From: an uncultured Flavobacteriaceae bacterium
Lineage (GTDB): Bacteria; Bacteroidota; Bacteroidia; Flavobacteriales; Flavobacteriaceae
DNA length: 64,000 bases
NCBI GenBank assembly: GCA_947501845.1
Contig: CANMXP010000023.1
Coordinates: 1-64,000, forward strand
Reading direction: 5' to 3'
Positions 46,231-55,827 of the stretch are shown here, piece after piece. Both the position numbers and the translations under genes were made by a program. How positions within the stretch are numbered: position 1 is the stretch's first letter; the number at the start of each line of letters is the position of its first letter. Below the pieces are notes generated by a model that had not been told where the DNA came from, did no database searches, and saw only the letters and a list, made by a program, of their open reading frames with translations.

Positions 46231-46875
46231 ATGAAAGTATTAATTGTACATGCCCATGAAAACCCTGATTCATTTTGCGCTGCATTATTAAACAAAGCAC
46301 AAAAATTCTTTTCAGAAAAAGGGCACCATGTAGTAATTTCAGATTTGTATAAAATGAAATTTAATCCTGTTGGAGGGAAACATGATTTTACTCAATTATC
46401 AAATACTTCGCACTATAAATATGCTAACGAACAATTGCATGCCACTACAATTGATGGTTTTAGTGATGAGTTAAAGAAAGAGATGAAACACCTTGAAGAT
46501 ATTGATACGTTGATTTTTAATTTTCCGCTCTGGTGGTTTGGCATGCCTGCTATACTTAAAGGCTGGATAGATAGAGTTTTAGCTTATGGTTTTGCCTATG
46601 GCGGCCAGTATGAAATGGGGGCAAATGGTAGGTTTTCGGGCAAAAAATCATTTTTGAATGTTACTACTGGTAGCCCTGAGTCTTTGTATCAAGAAAATAA
46701 TGGACACCATAGAACCATAGATGACATTCTTTTAAATATTAATAAAGGGGTTTTAGAATTGGTTGGCTTTGAAGTTTTACCAAGCCATGTTTCGTTTGGA
46801 GTTTCTAGAGTTCCTGAAGAAGAAAGAGAAAAAATGCTAAATAAATACGAAGCATACTTATGTCATTATTTCTAA
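46231..46875 (+). CDS. NAD(P)H:quinone oxidoreductase-like flavodoxin-fold protein
   Basis: A 214-residue NQO1/MdaB-type FMN or FAD flavoprotein reducing quinones or other two-electron acceptors. It starts MKVLIVHAHENPDSFCAALL (phosphate-binding loop after strand 1); IDTLIFNFPLWWFGMPAILKGWIDRVL carries the family FPLWW motif and VTTGSPESLY the second flavin loop (given in parts). Cytoplasmic. Second gene after the MFS carrier, ended by a strong terminator. Could reduce a pathway intermediate or protect against quinones. Confidence 0.88.
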   Translation: MKVLIVHAHENPDSFCAALLNKAQKFFSEKGHHVVISDLYKMKFNPVGGKHDFTQLSNTSHYKYANEQLHATTIDGFSDELKKEMKHLEDIDTLIFNFPLWWFGMPAILKGWIDRVLAYGFAYGGQYEMGANGRFSGKKSFLNVTTGSPESLYQENNGHHRTIDDILLNINKGVLELVGFEVLPSHVSFGVSRVPEEEREKMLNKYEAYLCHYF

Positions 46876-46876
46876 T

Positions 46877-46906
46877 AAAAAAAGAGGCTTTAAAAAGCCT
46901 CTTTTT
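46877..46906. terminator. strong bidirectional terminator
   Basis: Palindromic hairpin AAAGAGGCTTT - AAA - AAGCCTCTTT flanked by A-run on the left and T-run on the right, 2 bp past the quinone reductase stop and 24 bp before the end of the convergent DUF3598-like gene. It can serve both converging transcripts. Confidence 0.88.
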
Positions 46907-46929
46907 AAATTCAATCAACACTTATAAAA

Positions 46930-47442
46930 CTAGTTATCAGAACGAGATGTTTGCCCGTTGGTTCTATTTTTAGGTAGATCTACCCAAAATTGAGGATCTA
47001 TTCCCTCTTTTCCACAGACTTTTCGCTCTTCAATCATAGTTATTCCATTAAAAGTATCCCCTTCAGACCATTTCCATACTCTAATACGGTGGTCGTCATT
47101 TCCTATCAAGTCTATTTGTTCAAACAAGATCATTCCTGGCCTATGTTTATATTCCCAAATTAATACAACACTTCTACCCGATTCCCATGCTTTTCCTGAA
47201 AGTCTAGGGTTTTCAAAAATAAGTTCTCCTTCTTCATTAAAAGGACAAACCCCAAAGTCTAAACATTCTTTGAAACCGTCGTCCCATGTGTATTCATTTA
47301 CCTGATGATATTTATTATCTGGCAATAAAACACACGTTAATCTACTCTTCCATTGGTCAACAAGTTTCCCATTTGCATCAATTCTTCTGTAAGTTCCTTC
47401 CCAAATACCTTCATGTTTAGGAAATAATTTCAATTCTTTCAT
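46930..47442 (-). CDS. DUF3598-like lipocalin-fold protein
   Basis: A 170-residue cytoplasmic protein. The opening (FPKHEGIWEGTYRRIDANG) and alternating strands (RLTCVLLPDNKYHQVNEY, ELIFENPRLSG, GMILFEQIDL) resemble the DUF3598 group of lipocalin-like proteins, which is common in cyanobacteria and related in fold to the bilin lyase CpcS. Putative ligand-binding barrel. Single gene with its own operator (site 5, 32 bp upstream), so it is a member of the regulon in its own right. Family call is from motif pattern only. Confidence 0.55.
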   Translation of the reverse strand: MKELKLFPKHEGIWEGTYRRIDANGKLVDQWKSRLTCVLLPDNKYHQVNEYTWDDGFKECLDFGVCPFNEEGELIFENPRLSGKAWESGRSVVLIWEYKHRPGMILFEQIDLIGNDDHRIRVWKWSEGDTFNGITMIEERKVCGKEGIDPQFWVDLPKNRTNGQTSRSDN

Positions 47443-47473
47443 TTTAATCTTGTGTTTTTGTTATTTAAAATTT

Positions 47474-47506
47474 AGTTAATAATATTAATTATTAATAAAG
47501 TTAACT
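47474..47506. promoter_or_regulatory. 33-bp TTAA palindromic operator, site 5
   Basis: Sits 32 bp upstream of the DUF3598-like gene (minus), in the 108-bp gap behind the E2 gene. AGTTAAT ... ATTAAT-TATTAAT ... GTTAACT with the same offsets as the other sites; nearly the same sequence as site 4. Confidence 0.8.
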
Positions 47507-47550
47507 ATTATAGATTTAATAAACATGACAAATGTCATAGTTTTTTAAAT

Positions 47551-49158
47551 TTATAGGTTCAGTAGGAACCAATCTTCTAAAAGTGATTTTATATATTTTA
47601 AAAATTTAGCGGCATCTGCACCATTAATAACTCTATGGTCAAACCCTATGGTTAAAGGCATTATCAACCTTGGTTCAAACTTCTCATTTATCCAAACTGC
47701 TTCTTTTTGACTTCCTGCTACTCCTAAAATAGCTACTTGTGGATGATTTACCAAAGGAAATATAGCTGATGTACCAATACCGCCTAAGTTTGATATTGTA
47801 AATGTTGCTCCTTGCAATTCTTCAGGACTTATCTTTTTAGTTTTTACTTTCTGTGAAAGCCTTACTAAATCTTGTGAAATTTCTAAAATGCCTTTTTCAT
47901 TAACGTGTCTAATGGCAGGTACCATTAAACCTCTATCTGAATCTACTGCAACTCCAATATTTATATAATCTTTAAATATAATTTCGTTTGAATTACTATC
48001 TAAGCTCGTATTAAAAAGAGGGAACTCTTCAAGTGCTTTCGCCATAACCTTCACCAATATACTTGTTATTGTTAGAGCTCCCCCTTGTTCTTTAATACTA
48101 TTTTTATGTAATTGTCTTTTAGCTTCTAAAGCTGTAATATCTACTTTTTCTTGTAACCACGCATGTGGAATTTCACTCCATGTAGTGGCCATATTTTTAC
48201 TGGTTGCTTGAGCAATTCCAGTCATGGTTTCTTTATGAATATTGCCCCACTTACTAAAATCTGGTAATTCTACTTTTGGAGCAGCAACTATTCCAGTTTC
48301 TCTACTTTCATTTAACTGCTTCGCATAATTTTTAACATCTTTAACAGCTATTCTACGCTTTCCTTCTGGCAAAGTAACTGCTGAAATATCTATTCCTATT
48401 TCGCGTGCTATTTTTCTAGCTAATGGAGTTGCTCTAAACTTGCCTTTACTAGAACTTACATTAGAAATTGATTCTTTTATTTCTTCTTTAATAATTTCTT
48501 TAGGTGATTCTGCTACTTCGAGTACTTTATTTGATTCCTTTTTTGAAGGACTAGATTTTACAGCTTCAGCACTATTTGTTTTTATATCTAATATTGGCAC
48601 TCCAGCTTCAACCTCATCACCAATTTTCACCAAAACACGCATTACTTCTCCAGATACATCTGCAGGTACTTCTACTACTACTTTATCGGTTTCTACCTCC
48701 ATTAAAGTCTGCTCTTGAGAAATGGTATCGCCTTCTTTTATATGAATTGCTATTACAGTTCCTTTTTCAATGCCTTCACCTAAAGAAGGGAGCTTTAACT
48801 GCGTTTCAATAGGTTGGTTAGTATCTGTAATTATTTCTTGTACTGGTTCTTCAATTTCATTTATTACTATTTCTTCTTCCTCCTGATCTGTTTCTCTAAC
48901 TACATTAGCTGCTTCATTTATGGCCTCTCCAATTAATTGAATTATTGGAGTTCCCTCCTCAATTTCATCACCTATATTCACCAATATATTAGAAATTGTT
49001 CCTGCTGCGTCAGCAGGTATTTCTACAACCACTTTATCAGTTTCAACCTCCATGAGCGGCTGCTCGGCTTCTACTAGATCTCCTACTTTCACAGAAATAG
49101 CAATCACAGTACCTTTTTCTATGCCTTCTCCCAACGATGGTAACTTAAGTTCAATCAT
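47551..49158 (-). CDS. aceF: pyruvate dehydrogenase E2, dihydrolipoamide acetyltransferase with two lipoyl domains
   Basis: Core enzyme of the pyruvate dehydrogenase complex, transferring the acetyl group from lipoate to CoA. 535 residues: two lipoyl domains (each with MEVETDKVVVE and its lipoylated Lys, about residues 42 and 159), acidic/Glu-rich linkers, a peripheral subunit-binding domain near 245-280 (FRATPLARKIAREIGIDI), and the acyltransferase domain with the C-terminal active-site FDHRVINGADAAKF. Layout matches the proteobacterial AceF type that partners homodimeric E1. Follows aceE by 32 bp. No E3 gene is present, so E3 must come from elsewhere. Confidence 0.94.
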   Translation of the reverse strand: MIELKLPSLGEGIEKGTVIAISVKVGDLVEAEQPLMEVETDKVVVEIPADAAGTISNILVNIGDEIEEGTPIIQLIGEAINEAANVVRETDQEEEEIVINEIEEPVQEIITDTNQPIETQLKLPSLGEGIEKGTVIAIHIKEGDTISQEQTLMEVETDKVVVEVPADVSGEVMRVLVKIGDEVEAGVPILDIKTNSAEAVKSSPSKKESNKVLEVAESPKEIIKEEIKESISNVSSSKGKFRATPLARKIAREIGIDISAVTLPEGKRRIAVKDVKNYAKQLNESRETGIVAAPKVELPDFSKWGNIHKETMTGIAQATSKNMATTWSEIPHAWLQEKVDITALEAKRQLHKNSIKEQGGALTITSILVKVMAKALEEFPLFNTSLDSNSNEIIFKDYINIGVAVDSDRGLMVPAIRHVNEKGILEISQDLVRLSQKVKTKKISPEELQGATFTISNLGGIGTSAIFPLVNHPQVAILGVAGSQKEAVWINEKFEPRLIMPLTIGFDHRVINGADAAKFLKYIKSLLEDWFLLNL

Positions 49159-49190
49159 AATTGTATCTTTTACGTTGTTAAAAACGGAGA

Positions 49191-51863
49191 TTAAACTTCC
49201 GCAGGATTTACTTTTTTAGTATCGATTTTATGCGCTTTTATAAAGTCTTTTACTTCTTTTAGAGTCACTGATCCATCCTGTTGCAATAACTGTAAAGCAC
49301 TAAGTGCGATGTATTTTGCACTTATTTCGAAGTAATTTCTAAGATCGTTTCTACCTTCACTAAGTCCATAGCCATCTGTACCAAGCACATGATAATTCCC
49401 AGGTATCCATTTAGAAATTCCCATTCCTAATTGTTTTACATAATCTGATGCTGATACAAATACTCCTGTTTCTTTCTCTAATAATGTCTCTAAATAATTT
49501 TTAGTTTTTTTATTGCTAGTATTTAACATTCTTTCTCGCTCAACTGCAAGAGCATCTCTTTGGAGTTCGGTATAACTAGTCACACTCCAGATATCTGTGG
49601 ATATTCCCATATCTTCTAAAAGTGCTTTAGCTTCTATAACTTGCATCATTATTGAGCCACTACCCATTAAATGCGCTTTTCTTCCTTTGGCAATTCTCTT
49701 GCTAGATTTTTGGTAACGATACATACCTTTAATAATACCTTCGGTAACACCTTCTGGCATCATAGGCATTGCATAATTTTCATTAGTAACTGTAATGTAG
49801 TAGAAAATCTTCTCTTGCTTTTCATACATGCGGTAGATACCATCTTTTACAATGACTGCCAACTCAAACGCAAATGTTGGATCGTAACTCTTCATATTAG
49901 GTACTATACTTGATAATACATGTGAATGCCCATCTTGATGTTGTACCCCTTCACCATTTAAAGTTGTTCGTCCTGATGTACCTCCAATTAAAAAGCCTTT
50001 AACCATCATATCTCCACAGGCCCAAATCATATCTCCTACTCTTTGAAAACCAAAAATTGAATAGAAAATATAAAACGGAATCATAGGTAAGCTGTGCAGT
50101 GAATATGCAGATCCAGCAGCCATAAAGGATGCCAAAGCTCCTGCTTCGCAGATCCCTTCTTGTAGTATTTGACCATCGGTACTTTCTCTGTAATAAGAAA
50201 CGCTTCCCGTATCTACAGGTTGATACAACTGTCCTTTAGGTTGATAAATACCAGCATGTCTAAAAAGACCGTCCATACCAAAAGTTCTTGCTTCATCTGG
50301 AATTATAGGTACTATGTAGTCTTTTATACTTTCATGACGTAATAGCTTAGATATGATACGTACCAGTACCATTGTTGTTGATACTTCTCTATCATCTGTT
50401 CCAGCATAAAACTCATCAAACAACGTATCATCTGGTGTAGCAATTGGCTTACTTTTATCTTTCCGCTCAGGTAAATAACCACCCAACGCCTCTCTTTGTT
50501 TTCTGAGGTATTGCATTTCTGGACTATTATCTATTGGCTTGAAAAACTTAGCTTTAGCCGCTTCTTCTTCATTTAAAGGAATACCAAATCGCTTTGCCGC
50601 TTCAATACGCTCATCTCTATTCAAATTCTTTTTCTGGTGTGTCGTATTTTTACCCTCACCAGAACTTCCCATACCATAGCCCTTAAGGGTTTTCATTAAA
50701 ATAACACTTGGCTTTCCATTAGGCTTAATGGCTTTTTTAAAAGAAGCGAATATTTTTTTATAATCATGCCCTCCTCTTCTAATAGTTCTTATTTCCTCAT
50801 CAGATAATGATTGCATTAACTTTTCTAGCTCGGGATTACCTTCTACCCAGTGTTCTCTTACCTTATCTCCTGGAAGCACAGAATACAATTGATAATCTCC
50901 GTCTAAAGCACGTTCCATTCTATCAACTAAAATACCATCTTTATCTCGTGCCAAAAGCGCATCCCATTCACTTCCCCAAATAACTTTGGTAACATTCCAT
51001 CCTGCACCTATAAAACTACGTTCTAACTCTTGGATGATCTTTCCGTTTCCTCTTACAGGCCCATCTAAACGTTGTAAATTACAGTTAACAACTAAAACAA
51101 AATTATCCAGCTGCTCTCTTGCGGCTATATTTAAAGTTCCTAAGGTTTCTGGTTCATCCATTTCTCCATCGCCTACAAAGGCCCATACCATACCGCCCTT
51201 TTTAGGTTTTAAACCTCTATTTTCTAAATACTTCTGAAATCTAGCTTGATAAATGGCACTTACACCAATTAATCCCATAGAAGCTGATGGTATTTCCCAA
51301 AAATCAGGCATTCTTCTTGGATGTGGATATGATGGCAACCCGCCTTCTTTTTGAAGTTCTCTTCTAAAGTTTTTTAAATGTTGCTCTGTTAATCTACCTT
51401 CTAAAAAAGCTCTTGCATAAATCCCAGGAGCTGCATGGGGCTGAAAAGACACTAAATCACCGCCATAATCTTCAGATCTTTTTCTAAAAATATGGTTCTG
51501 CCCAACTTCATACATACTTGCTGCCGATGCATATGTAGCTATATGCCCCCCTAATCCTTCTCCACCATCATAGGCTTGCAGAACCATAGCCATTGCATTC
51601 CACCTATTAATATTTTCAATCTTTTTCTCAATAACGGTATCTCCTGGGTAGGCAGGTTGATCTTTAGCATTAATCGTATTGATATATGGTGAATTTAAAG
51701 CTTCACCTGCTAACTTTACTCCTTTTCTTTGGGCAAAAGAACGCAACTCATGTATCAAACTTACAGCTTTTTCATCTCCTTGGTCATCAATAAATTCTTC
51801 CAAAGAGGTTATCCATTCTTCTAATTCTTGCTGCGAATCTTTAGTTATTTCACTCATAATCAT
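49191..51863 (-). CDS. aceE: pyruvate dehydrogenase E1, homodimeric type
   Basis: Thiamine-diphosphate-dependent decarboxylase of the pyruvate dehydrogenase complex. 890 residues, the normal AceE length. The ThDP-binding block is VGDGEMDEPE followed by NCNLQRLDGPV; early motifs NRWNAMAMVLQAYDGGEGLGG-type and GGHIATYASAASMYEVG are intact. Many flavobacteria use the heterodimeric E1 alpha/beta, so this AceE-type pair may be an additional complex. It starts 74 bp from operator site 6, so it is likely induced with the island. Two more Met codons near the start (51857) are possible starts. Confidence 0.95.
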   Translation of the reverse strand: MIMSEITKDSQQELEEWITSLEEFIDDQGDEKAVSLIHELRSFAQRKGVKLAGEALNSPYINTINAKDQPAYPGDTVIEKKIENINRWNAMAMVLQAYDGGEGLGGHIATYASAASMYEVGQNHIFRKRSEDYGGDLVSFQPHAAPGIYARAFLEGRLTEQHLKNFRRELQKEGGLPSYPHPRRMPDFWEIPSASMGLIGVSAIYQARFQKYLENRGLKPKKGGMVWAFVGDGEMDEPETLGTLNIAAREQLDNFVLVVNCNLQRLDGPVRGNGKIIQELERSFIGAGWNVTKVIWGSEWDALLARDKDGILVDRMERALDGDYQLYSVLPGDKVREHWVEGNPELEKLMQSLSDEEIRTIRRGGHDYKKIFASFKKAIKPNGKPSVILMKTLKGYGMGSSGEGKNTTHQKKNLNRDERIEAAKRFGIPLNEEEAAKAKFFKPIDNSPEMQYLRKQREALGGYLPERKDKSKPIATPDDTLFDEFYAGTDDREVSTTMVLVRIISKLLRHESIKDYIVPIIPDEARTFGMDGLFRHAGIYQPKGQLYQPVDTGSVSYYRESTDGQILQEGICEAGALASFMAAGSAYSLHSLPMIPFYIFYSIFGFQRVGDMIWACGDMMVKGFLIGGTSGRTTLNGEGVQHQDGHSHVLSSIVPNMKSYDPTFAFELAVIVKDGIYRMYEKQEKIFYYITVTNENYAMPMMPEGVTEGIIKGMYRYQKSSKRIAKGRKAHLMGSGSIMMQVIEAKALLEDMGISTDIWSVTSYTELQRDALAVERERMLNTSNKKTKNYLETLLEKETGVFVSASDYVKQLGMGISKWIPGNYHVLGTDGYGLSEGRNDLRNYFEISAKYIALSALQLLQQDGSVTLKEVKDFIKAHKIDTKKVNPAEV

Positions 51864-51936
51864 AATAATAAACTTTAATGAATGGTTTAGTTTTTTTCAA
51901 TTACTTCTTGTTAGGAGTTTCAAATATAAAAAAAAT

Positions 51937-51969
51937 AGTTAACATAATTAATAATTAATATAATTAACT
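51937..51969. promoter_or_regulatory. 33-bp TTAA palindromic operator, site 6
   Basis: Upstream of aceE-aceF (minus). AGTTAAC, then ATTAAT-AATTAAT in the centre, then ATTAACT at the right, in the fixed spacing. It places the pyruvate dehydrogenase pair in the same putative regulon as the propionyl-CoA operon and the TonB receptor. Confidence 0.8.
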
Positions 51970-52413
51970 ATATATAATTTTATGTTTTTCTTTATACAAA
52001 AGAGGAGCTATTCAGTTTTTTTTTATAAAAACTATAAAACGCTAACCATAATGAGTTATAAAAAAAGGCCACTTAAGCAAGGGGATATAGCCTGTAATTA
52101 AGACATTTAAGAATTGATTAAATCTATCTTAAATCAGATTTTTTTGAGGTTAGAGATACTAAAGAACAAAAACAGAGAAATTAAATTTTGTTGTTTGTTT
52201 AAGAGGAAAACCTCTTGAAGTATAAACAAACATTTTATCTAATTAAATTTATATTATAAATAGTTCTATTTGAAAACCAATAGTTTTTTGGAATTTGTCA
52301 TTATTCCACAAGATTAAGTCTTTCAAATATGTTACTATAATATTATTGTGAAACGTTTCAACAAACTTGAGTAATCATTAAAACTCATCCAATAAATTTA
52401 AACGTTTTTTAAC
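51970..52413. other. 444-bp AT-rich intergenic stretch, nothing recognised
   Basis: No frame reads as convincing protein. The only structure seen is a small hairpin AAGAGG-AAAA-CCTCTT around 52201-52216, without a T-tract on either side. The stretch separates the aceE promoter from the decayed hydrolase and may include lost 3' sequence of that gene. Confidence 0.5.
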
Positions 52414-52994
52414 TTAGTTCTGTGACTTTAATATTTTACTTAATAGTGTATTAAATTCAGTAGCCTTTTCAATCATTATAAAGTGACCAGTGTCTTTTAT
52501 AATATGTATTTTGAAACCCAAAGGTTGATAATATGCTTCGTCTGTTGGTTGCATATGAAACTACATCAACAGCTACCATAGCTCCCATACTTATGACCTA
52601 TTATATTTAAGCTTTAAATATCTAATGTATTAACAACATCTAAAACATCCGTTGTAAACGATGCAACACTCCAATCCGTTCGGTTAACGCCCGACTTACC
52701 ATGTCCACCTAAGTCAATGGTTACCACTTTATAATTATCTTTAAAATAAGTTACCTATTCTTTCCAATACGTCTGGTCGCAAGACCAACCATGTATAAAA
52801 ACAATAGCGGCGTCCCCAGTGCCTTCTACAGTGTAATGTATATCAATGTCTCCAGCTGAAGACTTAACTACCATTTCTTGAGGAGCTTCAAGCATTTCAT
52901 TATCTACAGATTCTATAGTCTTTACTTTTTCTTTACAACTCATAAAAGTGATTAAAAATGAGAATAAAATAATAATGGAAAGTTGTGATTTCAT
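52414..52994 (-). pseudogene. decayed alpha/beta-hydrolase lipoprotein
   Basis: The gene begins intact at 52994 with a lipoprotein signal (Cys20, LITFMSC) and the start of an alpha/beta hydrolase (IVFIHGWSCDQTYWKE), then hits a stop at 52755-52757. In the same frame it continues as VTYFKDNYKVVTIDLGGHGKSG up to another stop. One base out of frame comes the nucleophile elbow remnant GHS-x-MGAMVAVDVV, then a deletion, and the tail TGHFIMIEKATEFNTLL with the catalytic-His region, ending at 52414. Two stops, one frameshift and a central deletion make it non-functional. Decay of an esterase inside an otherwise intact island is notable. Confidence 0.85.
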
Positions 52995-53245
52995 AACGCT
53001 CTATTTTTATTGTTTTACTTATTATATTATTTGCCAGGGCTCAAATCTCCCAAAATTGAGTTACATTATAATATATATGAATTAAGCAATCAAATTAGCA
53101 ACTTATATATTTCCTTCGCTTTTAAACAATTCAATTAACACAAAAACGTGTTATTTTTACTACAATTATAAATTTCACTTATTATACAATTGTTAATTTA
53201 TTTGAAACACTCCTTCACTTAACTATTTATAAACAAATGCAATAA

Positions 53246-53286
53246 ATTTAGTTAATTTAATTAATAATTAATTAAATTAACTAAAT
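53246..53286. promoter_or_regulatory. TTAA palindromic operator, site 7 (41-bp perfect palindrome)
   Basis: The best copy of the element: the core 33 bp (53250-53282) are perfectly symmetric about a central A, and symmetry extends four more bases on each side. It lies 60 bp upstream of the exported oxidase operon. A promoter-like TATATTTAG starts at 53293, 10 bp to the right of the core, compatible with the Bacteroidota -7 box TAnnTTTG apart from its last bases. Confidence 0.85.
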
Positions 53287-53345
53287 ATTTTATATATTTA
53301 GTCACTGAATTTTAAACAATTACACTAAAAAAATACTGTGTAATC

Positions 53346-54293
53346 ATGAAAAAAATAAGGTTGATGATATTCTTAATGCTAGGCGTATTGCTCTTTTCTA
53401 AAAGTACTATAGCCCAAGATAACATTACAACCTTTAAAGACTGTAATGAGTGTCCAGAAATGGTAATAATACCTAAAGGGAAAGTAAATATAGGGTCATA
53501 CAAAGAAGAAATTGGAAGAAAAAAAGGAGAACGAGACAGAGTTTTAGCAACTATAGATAAAGCATTTGCTATGGCGAAAACCGAAGTTACTTTAGCACAA
53601 TATAGAGTCTTTATGAAAGAAACCAAATACAAATCTAATATCCCTTACTATAAAGGAGAACCTTTGGTTGGTTGTAACTATTTTGATGGTAAAAGCTATG
53701 GCTATGTAGCGGTTCACAATTGGCAAAATCCAGGGTATCCACAACGCGAATCAGATCCTGTTGTATGTGTAAGTTATACTGATGCTAAAGCTTATGCAGA
53801 CTGGTTAAGCTCAAAAACAGGGCGCAATTATAGAGTACCTTCTGCTGTAGAATTCGAATATGCGTCTAGAGCAGGTAGTTCTAGTCCGTGGTACTGGGGA
53901 ACAGACCCTTCGAAAGCATGCGAATATGCCAATATTGGAGATAAGACTTTTGCCCATAAATTCCCAACTAGAACATCTTTCCCCTGTACAGATGGTTATG
54001 TTTTTACCACAAAAGTTGGCAGATTTCAACCCAATAACTTCGGCCTATATGATATGATTGGAAATGCCTGGGAATGGACAGCAGATTGTTTTAAAAAAGA
54101 TTTAACCAATATACCTGTTGACGGTTCAACATATATAGGAACGGAGGAAGAATGTAAAGCCAGAACACCCAAAGGAGGTAGTTGGATTAGTGGTATAAGC
54201 TGGTCTAGAGCTGCAGTTAGATCCAGAGATGGCACTGACTACAAAAGCTTTATGCTAGGTTTTCGAGTAGCTGCAGAAATAACTAATAATTAG
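53346..54293 (+). CDS. exported SUMF1/FGE-like protein
   Basis: A 315-residue protein with a signal peptide ending STIAQ, then one formylglycine-generating-enzyme-like (SUMF1) domain: MVIIPKGKVNIGS, KTEVTLAQYRVFMKET, PVVCVSYTDAKAYADWLSSKTGRNYRVPSAVEFEYASRAG (in parts), GNAWEWTADCF, GGSWISG and GFRVAAE. The pair of active-site cysteines near the C-terminus of true FGE is missing (GFRV in place of GFRC), so sulfatase activation is unlikely; other family members bind ligands or act in EgtB-like chemistry. No sulfatase gene is near. First gene of the four-gene exported set behind site 7. Confidence 0.82.
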   Translation: MKKIRLMIFLMLGVLLFSKSTIAQDNITTFKDCNECPEMVIIPKGKVNIGSYKEEIGRKKGERDRVLATIDKAFAMAKTEVTLAQYRVFMKETKYKSNIPYYKGEPLVGCNYFDGKSYGYVAVHNWQNPGYPQRESDPVVCVSYTDAKAYADWLSSKTGRNYRVPSAVEFEYASRAGSSSPWYWGTDPSKACEYANIGDKTFAHKFPTRTSFPCTDGYVFTTKVGRFQPNNFGLYDMIGNAWEWTADCFKKDLTNIPVDGSTYIGTEEECKARTPKGGSWISGISWSRAAVRSRDGTDYKSFMLGFRVAAEITNN

Positions 54294-54314
54294 TAACTTA
54301 TTTAAAAGTTTATC

Positions 54315-55817
54315 ATGAAAACAACAAGACGTGATTTTGTAAAAAATATAGTAGGAACAACAGCGGCTATTGGTGTTTTAGGTATCACTGGTTGTGAAAC
54401 TTCTAAAAAAGACACTAAAGAAACTGCACCACTAGCTCCAAAACAACCTAAAGTACCTGCTAAAGAAAAGTATGACGTTATAGTTGTAGGCGCTGGACTT
54501 TCTGGGCTTCAAGCTGCTATTCTATTAGAAGAGGCAGGATTAGATGTTTTAGTTTTAGAAGGCAGGAAACGTTTAGGAGGAAGAGTATATACTTTAGAAA
54601 ATGTTCCTGGTAAACCTGAAGCAGCTGGAGAATGGATTGGCGGTAATTATGCCCGCATGATTAATATGGTAAACAAATTAGGGCTTGAAATGTTTACTCC
54701 AAAAATGAACAATGATAATCGCCCATGGATGTATCACATTAAAGGGGAATTCATTACCGCTAAAGATTGGGCGTCTCACCCACTAAACCCACAAACTGGA
54801 GAGTTTAGAGATTTATTACCCAGTAAGTACTTAAGCACTATTTCAAATCATAATAACCCGCTTAAGGGTCAACCATTAGATGCGTGGTTAAAACCAGAAT
54901 TTCAAAAATACGATATACCTCATGACGAATACCTAAGGTCTCAAGGTGTTACAGAAGAAACAATAAGATTAATGAATGTCACCATCCATTCTGGTGGTAT
55001 GCATAGAACTTCTGCTTTAAACGAATTAAGAAGATACCATGTAATGGATTTTAATTCTAAGTTAAAATTTCCAGATGGTACTGGTTGGAAAATGATAAGA
55101 GGTGGTAATTCTCTTTTACCTAAAGCTATGGCTGAAAGTTTAAACAACGAAGTCCTTTTAAACAAAACTGTTGTTGCTTTTAGAGAAAAAAATAACGTTA
55201 CAGAAATAAGTTGTGCAGATGGTACTGGATATAAAGCTGACCATGTAATTTGTAGTATTCCTATATCTGTACTAAAAAATGTTACGTTTGAACCTCTTAT
55301 AAAAGGCATTACTGCAGAAGCTATAGATCATGTTGGATATGGTTTATCTATTCAGGTTCATTTTCAAGTTATGGAACCTTATTGGGAAAAAGACGGTTTG
55401 GCTCCTAATATGTGGACAGATGGGGAACTGGAAAGAATAGCCGTTAGAACTAAAAGAAATAAAATAGATCCAGATGCATTGGTTGTTTTTATAAACGGTC
55501 CAGAATCATTGAAATTTAGATTAATGACAGATGAGGAAGTATTTAGATATTGCCAAATAAAATTGGCGCAATTGCGGCCTTCAATGAAAGAAGCTTTAGA
55601 ACCAATTCTCATTCAATCTTGTGAAAGAGATATTCATGGAGCTGGAGATTGGGTGTATTGGCAACCTGGGCAAGTCACCAAATTTGGTAATCATATGCGT
55701 TCTAGACATGGTAATATTCATTTTTGTGGAGAACATACTGCCATTATGGAACGAGGAATGGAAGGTGCTTTCGAATCTGGTGAAAGAGCCGCTCTTGAAA
55801 TTATTTTGGAATCTTAA
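54315..55817 (+). CDS. exported flavin amine oxidase-type lipoprotein, copy 2
   Basis: A 500-residue FAD enzyme of the amine oxidase superfamily with a twin-arginine start (TTRRDFVKN) and lipobox Cys27 (LGITGC). The FAD motif is VIVVGAGLSGLQAAILLEEAG followed by VLEGRKRLGGRVY; C-terminal HFCGEHTAIMERGMEGAFESG-type block is present (seen as CGEHTAIMERGMEGAFES). Paralogue of 42102-43448 but about 50 residues longer. Exported folded with FAD to the periplasm, where the cytochrome c encoded two genes on could take its electrons. Substrate unknown; amines, or C-N/C-C bonds of pyrrolic rings, are possible. Confidence 0.87.
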   Translation: MKTTRRDFVKNIVGTTAAIGVLGITGCETSKKDTKETAPLAPKQPKVPAKEKYDVIVVGAGLSGLQAAILLEEAGLDVLVLEGRKRLGGRVYTLENVPGKPEAAGEWIGGNYARMINMVNKLGLEMFTPKMNNDNRPWMYHIKGEFITAKDWASHPLNPQTGEFRDLLPSKYLSTISNHNNPLKGQPLDAWLKPEFQKYDIPHDEYLRSQGVTEETIRLMNVTIHSGGMHRTSALNELRRYHVMDFNSKLKFPDGTGWKMIRGGNSLLPKAMAESLNNEVLLNKTVVAFREKNNVTEISCADGTGYKADHVICSIPISVLKNVTFEPLIKGITAEAIDHVGYGLSIQVHFQVMEPYWEKDGLAPNMWTDGELERIAVRTKRNKIDPDALVVFINGPESLKFRLMTDEEVFRYCQIKLAQLRPSMKEALEPILIQSCERDIHGAGDWVYWQPGQVTKFGNHMRSRHGNIHFCGEHTAIMERGMEGAFESGERAALEIILES

Positions 55818-55827
55818 AATGTAGATT

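Noticed and set aside
52201-52216. Small hairpin AAGAGG-AAAA-CCTCTT as a terminator
   Set aside because: Only a 6-bp stem, without a T-tract on either side.
53346-54293. Formylglycine-generating enzyme for sulfatases (polysaccharide locus)
   Set aside because: The catalytic cysteines are missing and there are no sulfatase, SusC/SusD or glycoside hydrolase genes in the window.
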